From Mangrovibacillus cuniculi (lineage in GTDB: Bacteria > Bacillota > Bacilli > Bacillales > R1DC41): 64,000 nucleotides of DNA. Below are positions 26,138-34,814 of the stretch, piece after piece. Location of the stretch: contig NZ_CP049742.1 in the NCBI RefSeq assembly GCF_015482585.1, positions 2,635,001-2,699,000 on the forward strand, in the 5' to 3' direction. How positions within the stretch are numbered: position 1 is the first letter of the stretch; each line of letters opens with the position of its first letter. The notes under the pieces are model-generated. The model made no database searches. It was not told the origin of the DNA and worked only from the letters and a program-made list of their open reading frames with translations. The position numbers and the translations under genes are program-made.

Positions 26138-26444
26138 TGATTTTCCTCCTAGTATGAGGACTCTAGCATGTGCCAATAGAGATGTATTTTTACCCAAAAT
26201 AAAAACAGGTACACAAAGGTAACTGTTTGACGATGGGGATAATATTGTCCACACCATGTGTCCCTTGAATGATTTTAGAAAGACAAATAAACGTCCTATT
26301 GTAATAGGTTCGTTTTTGTCAGTATCCAATTACTAATCATTACAAGTTAGTCCACATAGATAGTGTCGATTCCCCTTCCCATACATCTCTTAAGTAAATT
26401 TTACCATATAGCGTAGTAGCTGCAACAGATGTAAAAGTAAAAAT

Positions 26445-26460
26445 TGTTCCACGTGAAACA
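26445..26460. other. parS site, exact consensus match
   Basis: TGTTCCACGTGAAACA fits the Bacillus parS consensus TGTTNCACGTGAAACA at every position. It is intergenic, about 70 bp upstream of the histidine kinase gene. Confidence 0.9.
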
Positions 26461-26531
26461 TTTTACCTAGCTGTTTTACAATTATAATAAGCAGAGGTTC
26501 AATATGGTTAAATTTACGATATAATACAACC

Positions 26532-27832
26532 ATGAAAAACAAATTAAAACCAATTCTCATCCTATCTATTATTCTATTTCTATGCTTTACAGGGATAAAC
26601 ATCTATATGGCTTATGTTAATATCAAAAATACTGTTGAAGAATCTATTGGAGAACGAACCCTTTCTGCGGCTACATCTATTGCAGAATCTTTCGATATAG
26701 ATACATATCAACGATTTTTATTAGATAAAGATCAAGATGAAAACTATTGGAAAATACGCAATGACTTGCGTGATGCTAACGATAAAATAGGTGCTCTTTT
26801 CGTATACACGTTAGAGATTGATAATCCAGAAGTATCTCATGTCATGATAGCAGGATTGCCCGAGGATACAGACATGGAGTATTACACTGGCATGGTTTGT
26901 ACTGTTCCGCCAGATAAAGTAAAACTAGCATATGAAGGGAAGAAATACATAACAAACTCCATCTATGATCCTAATTATGATGTGAATTATATATCTGTTG
27001 GAGCACCTATAACGGACCAATCTGGACAAATCATTGGCTATCTAGGAATCGATGTTAGTATTGATACTCTAAATGAAACAAAATCAGAGGTGCTTCAAAA
27101 CAGCCTAGCAATTTTCGGATTTAACGGGCTTTTTGTACTCATAGTCGTCCTATCTTTTCTCTTCTTACAAAGGTGGTACCAAAGAACCGTAGAAAGTGAA
27201 GTTGCAGCAACAGAAGATACATATCAGTCTGAAATTAAAGGTTTAATTGCTTCTGTGTACTCTGTTCGACATGATTTTAGTAACCACGTTCAGGTTTTAC
27301 ATGGGTTATTAAAAATCGGTCGGTATGAACAAGCCTTAGAGTATGCAACATCCCTATCTAGTGAAGTTAAATCTATTGATTCTCTTCAGTTAGATGTACA
27401 GCATCCTGGACTTTCTGTTTTACTTCAAACGAAAAAATTATCTGCACAAAACTATCAAGTGGATATGCAATTAAATGTTTCAGATAGTAAATTTGAAGGA
27501 ATTAAAACCATCGATTTAATTAAGATTTTGTCTAATTTAATTGATAACGCGATGGAGGCAACATTAGAATTACCAGAAGATAATAGATGTGTGCGTATAT
27601 CTTGTTATTCAAAAGAAGAAAAATACTTCTTCTCTGTTATGAATACAGGTAGTAAGATCAAGGACACGACACGAATCTTTATTCAAGGATTTTCAACCAA
27701 AGAAAGAAAAGGAAAAGAGCGTGGCCAAGGTTTGTTTATTGTAAAGGAAATTGTTCATCAATATGGGGGACCATTACGGTTACATCTTCTGATGCGGAAA
27801 CTGTGTTCCAAGTGATCTTTCCAAATAAGTAG
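26532..27832 (+). pseudogene. Sensor histidine kinase gene, frameshift near the 3' end
   Basis: A membrane kinase with one N-terminal helix (7-29), an extracytoplasmic sensor domain (about 30-190), a second helix (about 193-212), a DHp-like SVRHDFSNHVQVLHGLLK with the phospho-acceptor His, and a GHKL ATPase domain (NLIDNAMEA; GQGLFIVKEIV). The frame as written stops at 27815 after a non-family tail. One extra G in the run 27765-27769 restores a family-like end (TVTSSDAETVFQVIFPNK) with stop at 27830-27832. No response regulator gene is adjacent. TATAAT at 26520-26525 ends 6 nt before the ATG and no ribosome binding site is visible. Confidence 0.75.
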
Positions 27833-27833
27833 A

Positions 27834-27874
27834 AAAACCTCGTTAGCTATAAAATTTGCTAACGAGGTTTTTAC
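27834..27874. terminator. Bidirectional terminator after the kinase gene
   Basis: AAAACCTCGTTAGC pairs with GCTAACGAGGTTTTT around TATAAAATTT. It serves both convergent genes. Confidence 0.85.
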
Positions 27875-27878
27875 ATCT

Positions 27879-28082
27879 TTAGTTTAATTCTAAAAATCCT
27901 TTAATTAGGATGCCAACACCTATGAAGAAAAAGATAGGTAACAAAACAATAAATAACGATCCAGCCGCAAATCCGCTTCCTTCGCTAACTCCATAAAGGA
28001 TCCCTATCCCCCATGAGGCTAATGGAGCGATAAGAAACATAGTGATGAGTCCCCAGATGATATACATTTTCTTTTTTGTCAT
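27879..28082 (-). CDS. Small two-helix membrane protein
   Basis: 67 residues with two hydrophobic segments (7-29 and 41-64) joined by a short Gly/Ser loop. An AGGACA-type ribosome binding site precedes the ATG and a terminator follows. I do not recognise the family. Confidence 0.6.
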   Translation of the reverse strand: MTKKKMYIIWGLITMFLIAPLASWGIGILYGVSEGSGFAAGSLFIVLLPIFFFIGVGILIKGFLELN

Positions 28083-28260
28083 CTCTTGTCCTCCTAGAAT
28101 AGTTTGATTAATAGCAAATTACTCTGTACCTATTTCTATTCATACTCTTACATTTATTTCATATTCTCTAATAATTTTACTATTCCTTTATCCATTAATA
28201 AATACTAACAATCGTGTATACTTTGGAGAAAAGGATGGAGACAAATTCTTAAGTACTCGT

Positions 28261-28293
28261 AAAAAAAAGAGGTGCTTCAATAGACACCTCTCT
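28261..28293 (-). terminator. Terminator of the radical SAM gene
   Basis: Minus-strand stem AGAGGTGTCT / AGCACCTCT around ATTGA, followed by eight T. Confidence 0.85.
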
Positions 28294-28294
28294 C

Positions 28295-29173
28295 CTACTT
28301 CCCAAACCTCTTACGATACCCACACTTACGACAAAGCTCCTCAACCGCTTCCCTTCTAGAAAAGCCATCGACCAAGTTTTTCGCGCGGTCCATTTCGATA
28401 ATATCAGTAAAAGAGTCTTGATTAATATTTCCAAGATTAATGACACCTTCCCCGTCTAAACAACATGGAATCACTGTACCATTAGCTAAAATACCAGCTT
28501 GATTTCGTAAACCATAACAGAAACCTTTACCATCATCCTCTTCTTCATGAAGCGCTGGCCATTGGAATTCGTAATCTTGGTTAATATAAATTCGTTCCGC
28601 TAGTTTAATTCCCTTTCCAGGACTAACCCGTTCTTCAATTCTATAATCTAAATCGAACTCTCTCTCAATGATAGAAAGCAACTCTCTATTTCTTTCTTTT
28701 TCTAAATTAGTTTTATTATCTTCTGTTAAATTCCATAAACGTAACGAAACGATAAGTTCTGAATCCGCTGTAGCTTCTTTAATAAAAGAAAGAATACTAC
28801 GCACATACCCTTCTTTATCCTTTGAACCAATATGTCCATCGAAACTATGAAGCGAAAAGTTCATCTGTCTTAGCGCGGGTTTGTTTAATAGCTTTTCTCT
28901 TTTTTTATTAATTAACGTACCATTGGTCGTAATATTAACTTTAAATCCTTTTTCATGACTAATGTCTAACAAATCACCAATCTTAGGGTGAAGTAATGGT
29001 TCCCCTTTTACATGCAGATAGATATAATCTGTGTGGGGCTTAATTTGGTCTAATCGTTTAGTGAAATCTTCTATAGAAATAAACTGTTTCTGGCGTTCGG
29101 TCGGTGGACAAAAGGTACAGGCAAGATTACATACGCTTGTAATCTCTAAATAGAACTTCTTAAATTTTCTCAA
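28295..29173 (-). CDS. Radical SAM/SPASM protein
   Basis: A 292-residue enzyme. CNLACTFC (15-22) is the CX3CX2C motif that binds the SAM-cleaving [4Fe-4S] cluster. A C-terminal SPASM-type region has cysteines in KGFCYGLR, VIPCCLDGEG and EELCRKCGYRKR, which would bind a second cluster. The GEPLLHPK motif is of the MoaA/PqqE kind. SPASM enzymes often modify peptides, yet no precursor peptide gene is evident next to it, so the substrate is unknown. Confidence 0.85.
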   Translation of the reverse strand: MRKFKKFYLEITSVCNLACTFCPPTERQKQFISIEDFTKRLDQIKPHTDYIYLHVKGEPLLHPKIGDLLDISHEKGFKVNITTNGTLINKKREKLLNKPALRQMNFSLHSFDGHIGSKDKEGYVRSILSFIKEATADSELIVSLRLWNLTEDNKTNLEKERNRELLSIIEREFDLDYRIEERVSPGKGIKLAERIYINQDYEFQWPALHEEEDDGKGFCYGLRNQAGILANGTVIPCCLDGEGVINLGNINQDSFTDIIEMDRAKNLVDGFSRREAVEELCRKCGYRKRFGK

Positions 29174-29288
29174 GGTTGACTCCTCACTTCTTTTACTACT
29201 TGTGACTGAATTAATGCTTCTTCTATTAGAGCATAATTTGACGGGAATGGGAATATGGAGGTTGTAGGGATTGCAAGAGATAGGTTGT

Positions 29289-29317
29289 AACTAAAAAGAG
29301 AAACCTCTCTTTTAAAA
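29289..29317 (-). terminator. Hairpin terminator after the 53-residue protein gene
   Basis: Minus-strand AAAAGAGAGG / TCTCTTTTT stem-loop with T-run. Confidence 0.5.
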
Positions 29318-29324
29318 TTTCCCT

Positions 29325-29486
29325 TTACCTTTCATTTGCGATCCTATGCGGAGGAAAAACTAAGTAGCTTAGTAGAAGCCCCTTACATAAATAATTGATA
29401 AAACCACTGTGAACAAAATAATCGATGAACGCAAAACATAATAAATAAGCCGTTACATATGTTACAGCTCTGACATACTTATTCAT
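29325..29486 (-). CDS. Small membrane protein, 53 residues
   Basis: Starts MNKYVRAVTYVTAYLLCFAF and has two hydrophobic stretches (about 5-22 and 31-44). GGTGGAG precedes the ATG at a good distance and a hairpin with a T-run (29289-29317) follows. No family is recognised. It occupies an otherwise gene-free 460-bp gap. Confidence 0.55.
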   Translation of the reverse strand: MNKYVRAVTYVTAYLLCFAFIDYFVHSGFINYLCKGLLLSYLVFPPHRIANER

Positions 29487-29640
29487 CTTTCTCCACCTTT
29501 CATAACATTGCCTTTTTAAATAACTAGATTATCTAAGTATTCTAGATATTATTCTATCTCTATTATTATCTATTTTGTATAATAAAGGAAGATAAATCCA
29601 AAGCATGCTGTATGTACCTTATAAAAAGGAGCCTTTTTTT

Positions 29641-30021
29641 ATGACGATTTCTATTAGTAAAGTTGGCCAGATTGGTATACCCGTGAAGAATGTTGATCGT
29701 GCTATAAGTTTTTATCATGAAACTCTTGGACTTTCTCTTTTGTTTCAAACAGATACGATGGCCTTTTTAGAAAGCAATGGACTTCGAATTCTTTTATCTC
29801 TTCCAGAAAAAGAAGAATATGCTACAGCGAGCTCTGTCGTTTATTTTCAAGTAGATGATATAGAAGATACGTATGACCAACTAGCAAAAAAGAAAGTTGT
29901 ATTCCGTGGTGAGCCACATGTGGTGTCAAAGATGGGGAATGTAGAAACGTGGATGGTGTTTTTCTACGATACAGAAGGAAATACTCATGCGTTTATAAGT
30001 GAAGTAGAGGGAAACAGTTAA
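29641..30021 (+). CDS. VOC family (glyoxalase-like) protein
   Basis: A 126-residue two-motif VOC protein: GQIGIPVKNVDRAISFYHET at the start and FYDTEGNTHAFISEVEG at the end, which carry the usual metal-ligand positions. The start at 29641 follows AGGAG; an upstream frame start at 29605 adds an unlikely tail. It is followed by a second VOC gene 43 nt downstream. Confidence 0.85.
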   Translation: MTISISKVGQIGIPVKNVDRAISFYHETLGLSLLFQTDTMAFLESNGLRILLSLPEKEEYATASSVVYFQVDDIEDTYDQLAKKKVVFRGEPHVVSKMGNVETWMVFFYDTEGNTHAFISEVEGNS

Positions 30022-30064
30022 AAAAGGGAGAAATTAAAAGTTCCAAGAAAAAAGGAGGAATAGT

Positions 30065-30481
30065 ATGTTCAGAGTAGGTAGCATTTTCATCCCTGTAACA
30101 AACTTAGAAAAAGCCATTAATTGGTACGAAACTAATTTAAATATAAAGCTCATTGATCGCTGGGAAGGTGGAGCGGGTTTCTACTTATCAACTGGCCCTA
30201 CCCAACTAGCGCTGGTACAAGTAAAAAATCAACAAGCAACTGAATTCGAAACAATTCTAGGTCAATCAAATGGTTATTTTAACTTTCTTGTGGAAGACAT
30301 TGAAGCTGCTTATATACACCTTACCAATGCGGGAGTAAAAGCTACTGACATAAAGGATTTCGGAGGCATGAAGTTTTTTGACTTCTTTGACTTAGATGGC
30401 AATCCATTTTGTGTCGTTAACGAAGTAGAAGGATCTCCATATCATACAGAAAATATACGTAGAATGCAGGAGAATAGGTAA
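30065..30481 (+). CDS. VOC family (glyoxalase-like) protein
   Basis: A 138-residue VOC protein with VGSIFIPVTNLEKAINWYET at the start and FFDFFDLDGNPFCVVNEVEG near 107. It is a paralogue-type neighbour of the previous gene, sharing the EVEG end of the fold, and is probably in the same operon. An AAGGAGG ribosome binding site is present. The substrate is unknown. Confidence 0.85.
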   Translation: MFRVGSIFIPVTNLEKAINWYETNLNIKLIDRWEGGAGFYLSTGPTQLALVQVKNQQATEFETILGQSNGYFNFLVEDIEAAYIHLTNAGVKATDIKDFGGMKFFDFFDLDGNPFCVVNEVEGSPYHTENIRRMQENR

Positions 30482-30601
30482 CTAGTAGCACTATTTATAA
30501 TGTTCAAAAGAACAAACACCGCTCTATTAAAAATATAGTACATGTTTCTACATTTAATTGGTAAAACTACCTACTACTTGATACAGTATTGGAGTTTTAC
30601 T

Positions 30602-31090
30602 ATGAATTTATCTATAACATTCTTTGTTATTCTCATTCTTTCTATCCTTTTGTTTTTTACCTTTTTTTCCATGAGAAGATGGTTTAAACCAATTGAAATT
30701 TTTCTCTTATTCCTATTTACGTCTTATCTTTGTCAACATTTGTTTTATACCTTATCCTCACCGTATGACCGTTTGAGAGTAGTAGAAGACCATCTTCCAT
30801 TTTGGACAGTACGTCTGCAATATGGTGTTGTTTTTGCAATCACATTATTATGGTTAATGGTTATTTATCGTTTGAATTGGACGTTGTTTCGAAAACTAAC
30901 AGCAACCTTTGCTTGGATTCTTTTTTGGGTTATTGTAGAAAAAACATTCTTAATTCTAGGGGTGTTAGAATCTCAAAGTATTAGCTGGTACCCCTCTCTT
31001 GATATGTTTTTTTCCATGCTAGTCATACTTCTCACCTTATTTTTCACAAACTTACTTCAACAAGTGCTAAGGAAGGAGCGGATTATATGA
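30602..31090 (+). CDS. Polytopic membrane protein, CBO0543-like
   Basis: About 162 residues with five hydrophobic segments, aromatic-rich, similar in style to the CBO0543 family of small Firmicutes membrane proteins. GGAG stands 9 nt before the ATG at 30602; an earlier frame start at 30542 lacks a ribosome binding site. The stop overlaps the next start (ATGA), so the two are co-translated. No function is known. Confidence 0.65.
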   Translation: MNLSITFFVILILSILLFFTFFSMRRWFKPIEIFLLFLFTSYLCQHLFYTLSSPYDRLRVVEDHLPFWTVRLQYGVVFAITLLWLMVIYRLNWTLFRKLTATFAWILFWVIVEKTFLILGVLESQSISWYPSLDMFFSMLVILLTLFFTNLLQQVLRKERII

Positions 31091-31662
31091 GCGGATTTCT
31101 TCAAAAATCTAATGACATTTTCCAACCTATCCTTCCAAAGCAGTTTGATGAAAACGAATACTTTACTTTGGCCATATCTGTGCTAGTAATAGTCTGTATT
31201 ACGGTGCTACAAAAAAAGAAAAAAGTGTTTTTAACAACAGAGATTATTGCAATTCTACTTTTAAACCTTCTTTACACGACGTTAGGTGACTACTTCTTAG
31301 CTATGAAGCCATATGATTTTTATGATACCGTCGATCATAATAGTGGTGAAATAATGGATATATTATTGCAAAACATTGTCTATCCTTTCACCCTTCTTAT
31401 CTTAATGTACTTCTACGCAAGGTATAAGCTAAACTCTTTTATGTACATTATCTTTGGAGCAATGCTTCTTTGTATTTTAGAATGGATATCTGTAAAGTTT
31501 TTTAACTTATTTACCTATAAATAATGGAAATTATGGTACTCTCTCCTATTTTATCTCCCTGTCATGGCGTTTAATATTTTGTTTTTCCTTCAATTTCGTC
31601 AATATGTCCAAAAAAAGATCCGTTCAAATTCTCAAACTGAATCGGTTGATACAACTAGATGA
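31087..31662 (+). pseudogene. CBO0543-like membrane protein gene with an in-frame stop
   Basis: The first 145 codons encode four hydrophobic segments and stop at TAA 31522-31524. In the same frame the sequence goes on as WKLWYSLLFYLPVMAFNILF plus a basic tail to TGA 31660-31662, followed by a terminator. The continuation looks like the last helix of the protein, so the TAA appears to be a nonsense mutation. A functional truncated form cannot be ruled out. Confidence 0.65.
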
Positions 31663-31700
31663 GGGCATGGAAACTTTTACTCCATACCCTCGTTTTTACC
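31660..31700 (+). terminator. Terminator of the CBO0543-like operon
   Basis: GAGGGCATGG pairs with CCATACCCTC around AAACTTTTACT, followed by GTTTTTACC. It begins at the second stop of the broken gene, which supports the longer original frame. Confidence 0.85.
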
Positions 31701-31708
31701 TGCTCTGG

Positions 31709-32602
31709 TTAATGAATCCTTTTATAGCCTACTATTCTAGGGTTCCAGTACGTATTATCTATGGATGATACGGTGATTCCAGCAGAAGAACTAGCATGGA
31801 TAAATTGGCGATTCCCTAAATAAATCCCCATGTGAGAAAGGCCCGTTCTGTACGTATTTTTAAAGAAGATAATATCTCCTACTTGCGGAGTTCCTACTTC
31901 TTTTCCAGTAGCATAAAAACTTTCTGTTGTTAATCTTTTCACATCATAACCTGCTTGACTAAACGCATAGAAAACAAATCCACTACAATCGAAACCTACA
32001 GGCGTACTACCACCCCATTTATACGGAATGCCAGTTTGGGCACTTGCGATATCTACTACTTTACTAATTGTAGGACCAGTTATCTTTAATTCTTGCCCTA
32101 CAAATATCAAATCAGATGTTAGGCGGTTCCACAGACGTAACTGTTCTACCGTGACTCCTACTCGCTTCGCAATAACAGACAAAGAATCACCAGAAACTAC
32201 TCGATAAAGCTCACCAGTAATGGTAGCAGGTGTATTTTTCATCGTCGTGGTTGCATTTAGTGATAGTTGTTGACCAGGGTATAGCATATCAGAAGTTAAA
32301 TGATTCCACTCTTTTAATTGGGCAACCGTTACACCATATTGATTTGCAATTTTCCAAAGAAAATCTCCTGATTGCACAATATGTATGCTGTCTGGTACTG
32401 TTAACCTTTGACCAACGATAATCATGTCACTTGTTAAATTGTTTGACGACTTAATATCTTTCACAGTAGTACCGTACTTCTGTGACAGAAGAAAGAGACT
32501 TTCATTCGGTTGCACGATGTGTTCTGCCGCTTCTACAGATGGGATACCGATAGGACTTGCAAGAATGGTAAAGAAGGATAATGCTGCAATAGTCTTTTTC
32601 AT
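31709..32602 (-). CDS. Secreted LysM-NlpC/P60 peptidoglycan endopeptidase
   Basis: A 297-residue cell-wall hydrolase. It has a signal peptide (1-25, ending VEAAE), three LysM repeats (about 26-70, 73-117, 132-175), and an NlpC/P60 domain with Cys in GFDCSGFV (near 207), His in SHMGIY (near 257) and His in FIHASS (near 269). It resembles B. subtilis LytF/CwlS-type D,L-endopeptidases that cut the stem peptide. Its leader carries a small hairpin (32627-32650) just before the ribosome binding site. Confidence 0.93.
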   Translation of the reverse strand: MKKTIAALSFFTILASPIGIPSVEAAEHIVQPNESLFLLSQKYGTTVKDIKSSNNLTSDMIIVGQRLTVPDSIHIVQSGDFLWKIANQYGVTVAQLKEWNHLTSDMLYPGQQLSLNATTTMKNTPATITGELYRVVSGDSLSVIAKRVGVTVEQLRLWNRLTSDLIFVGQELKITGPTISKVVDIASAQTGIPYKWGGSTPVGFDCSGFVFYAFSQAGYDVKRLTTESFYATGKEVGTPQVGDIIFFKNTYRTGLSHMGIYLGNRQFIHASSSAGITVSSIDNTYWNPRIVGYKRIH

Positions 32603-32746
32603 AGATGTCGCTCCTTCAAGAGATAGAATAGTAGTTTGTGACTACTATTTCTATCGGTGCGGTTGGGCGACAGTGAAGCAAATAGCATAGTGTAATATTT
32701 ACCATTACTGATACTTATTCATTTGTTATTTATTTCTGAGAACTAT

Positions 32747-32787
32747 AAAAGGGAATTACCAAATGAAAGTGGTAGTTCCCTTTTTGT
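32747..32787 (-). terminator. Terminator of the dihydrouridine synthase gene
   Basis: Minus-strand AAAGGGAACTACCA / TGGTAATTCCCTTT stem followed by a short T-run; A-rich on the far side. Confidence 0.75.
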
Positions 32788-32796
32788 AAACATATC

Positions 32797-33768
32797 TTAC
32801 TCCACAGGATTCTCTTGTTCAAAGCTATCTAACAAATCACGAACTTCATTCGTAGACTTCGTGTTCATTAACTGGTTTCGTAACTCCCCAGCTCCACGGA
32901 ATCCTTTCACGTAGATTTTGAAAAAACGATGAAGCTTCGTAATGGAACGTGGAATCATCTCTGAATAATGATCTTGAAGATCGAGTTGCAATCTCAACAA
33001 GTCTAGGTACTCTTTCGGACTGTGTTCTTTTGGCTCCTTTTCAAACGCAAATGGATTCTTAAAAATACCTCGTCCAATCATGACACCGTCAATTCCATAT
33101 TTCTCAGCAAGTTCAAGACCCACCTGGCGATCTGCAATATCACCATTTATCGTTATCAGCGTATCCGGTGCTATTTGGTCACGTAATGTTTTAATTTCCG
33201 GGATCAGCTCCCAGTGTGCATCGACTTCACTCATTTCTTTTCTCGTACGTAAATGAATAGAGAGGTTTGCAATATCTTGCTCTAGGATATGCTTTAACCA
33301 CGTTTTCCATTCTTCTACTTCCGTGAACCCAAGACGTGTTTTCACACTAACAGGTAATCCTCCTGTTTTAGCCGCTTGAATTAAATCTGCAGCAACATCT
33401 GGGCGTAAAATAAGTCCGCTTCCTTTTCCTCTTGATGCCACATTCGGCACTGGACAGCCCATATTAATATCAATCCCTTTAAAGCCCATCTCCGCCATAC
33501 CTACACTCATTTGACGGAAGTATTCAGGATTATCTCCCCAAATATGAGCGACCATAGGCTGTTCGTCTTCTGTAAAAAGTAAACGACCACGTACACTATT
33601 AATACCATCTGGATGACAATAGCTATCAGAGTTCGTAAATTCCGTAAAAAACACATCTGGACGCCCAGCTTTACTAACTACGTGACGAAACACAACATCT
33701 GTTACGTCTTCCATAGGTGCTAGCACAAAAAATGGTCGTGGTAGATCACGCCAAAAATTTTCTTTCAT
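32797..33768 (-). CDS. tRNA-dihydrouridine synthase (YfjN-type)
   Basis: A 323-residue FMN enzyme that reduces uridine to dihydrouridine in tRNA with NADPH. The barrel starts with [16 protein letters not shown]. The active-site Cys lies in [11 protein letters not shown] (near 105), and FMN-phosphate residues are in [10 protein letters not shown] (near 234-243). It is much closer to B. subtilis YfjN than to YacF/DusB. Single-gene unit. Confidence 0.92.
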   Translation of the reverse strand: MKENFWRDLPRPFFVLAPMEDVTDVVFRHVVSKAGRPDVFFTEFTNSDSYCHPDGINSVRGRLLFTEDEQPMVAHIWGDNPEYFRQMSVGMAEMGFKGIDINMGCPVPNVASRGKGSGLILRPDVAADLIQAAKTGGLPVSVKTRLGFTEVEEWKTWLKHILEQDIANLSIHLRTRKEMSEVDAHWELIPEIKTLRDQIAPDTLITINGDIADRQVGLELAEKYGIDGVMIGRGIFKNPFAFEKEPKEHSPKEYLDLLRLQLDLQDHYSEMIPRSITKLHRFFKIYVKGFRGAGELRNQLMNTKSTNEVRDLLDSFEQENPVE

Positions 33769-33971
33769 GACAAACTCAAATCCTCTCGTTGTAATGACAA
33801 ATCTATATAATGAACAAAATAGTAAAAAGACTAATAATACACATCTATCACTTATATCATGTTTTGTTACTTGATATCAAATGCAAGTTTACTTAGGCAT
33901 CTTTAAAATGTAAATATAAATTGTGATAACAATTTAACCCAGTTATTTTTAAAAAATCGATACAAAAAATG

Positions 33972-34397
33972 CTACACCGTATATCGGTTATGCCAACTCT
34001 CGGGAAAGATCAACTTATTTGCATAAGCAAATCTTATCAACTGGCCATGATGTTGTACTTCATGTTCTAACAAATCAATAAGAAAGTTTATATTAATTTC
34101 AACGTCTATATGTTTCTCTAAAAATAGCCCTATATTAGCATTTGACTCTGTTAATTTATTAACCACTAATTCTTTTTCAGTAGAATCCGTTAAACTACAT
34201 CGGAACTTACTCCACTGACCCTCTTTTAACGCTTCTAAGTAACTCTCTCTTGCTCCTATAATACAATATGCTTGTTCTCCAATTGTATTAGAAGGTACAT
34301 TAGGTATTTTAAGTCTAAGATCGACATCTTCTAAATTTTGATAGAATTCATTTGTTAATTCCATCGCTTGTATCACTCTTTGTTTTATAATATTCAT
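33972..34397 (-). CDS. DinB-like four-helix protein
   Basis: A 141-residue helical protein. LLEHEVQHHGQLIRF near 109-123 is the C-terminal His motif of DinB/YfiT metal-binding proteins. Such proteins often act as thiol-dependent transferases, but the substrate is unknown. It follows a small membrane protein gene after 19 nt, on the same strand. Confidence 0.75.
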   Translation of the reverse strand: MNIIKQRVIQAMELTNEFYQNLEDVDLRLKIPNVPSNTIGEQAYCIIGARESYLEALKEGQWSKFRCSLTDSTEKELVVNKLTESNANIGLFLEKHIDVEININFLIDLLEHEVQHHGQLIRFAYANKLIFPESWHNRYTV

Positions 34398-34416
34398 ACT
34401 TTACTCCTTCTAATTT

Positions 34417-34653
34417 TCACATCTTACCTTCCTTAATCCATGTCCAAATTCGATAACTACCAAATATAGAAACGATTAAGCGTAATAGCATCATTATAAC
34501 CCATATTGATAGACTATTAATTTCCTCTGATTCATTTGAATCAATAAAGACATAGGAAGATATAAGAGTAAATATTAAGTAACACATAACATTTGGTACA
34601 ATCCAACTAAATCTTAATATATTATTCTTCCAATTGACCCTCCTAACTATCAT
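34417..34653 (-). CDS. Small two-helix membrane protein
   Basis: 78 residues with hydrophobic segments at about 13-35 and 48-69. It sits upstream of the DinB-like gene and is probably co-transcribed. No family is recognised. Confidence 0.55.
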   Translation of the reverse strand: MIVRRVNWKNNILRFSWIVPNVMCYLIFTLISSYVFIDSNESEEINSLSIWVIMMLLRLIVSIFGSYRIWTWIKEGKM

Positions 34654-34814
34654 AACGCTTCCTTATGAGGGATAATTTCATTTACTAATGACCTTATAAA
34701 ATTTAGTTCACTTTCTACATTTCAATAAACAATTAAAGGATTACGAAAAACTTTATCGAACTAATAATATTGTTACTACGATGACTACTTAAACTTAGAA
34801 AGGCAGTGATACAT

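Noticed and set aside
33175-33190. TTGGTCACGTAATG, similar to the end of the dispersed element
   Set aside because: It is inside the dihydrouridine synthase coding sequence and lacks the rest of the element and the terminator context.
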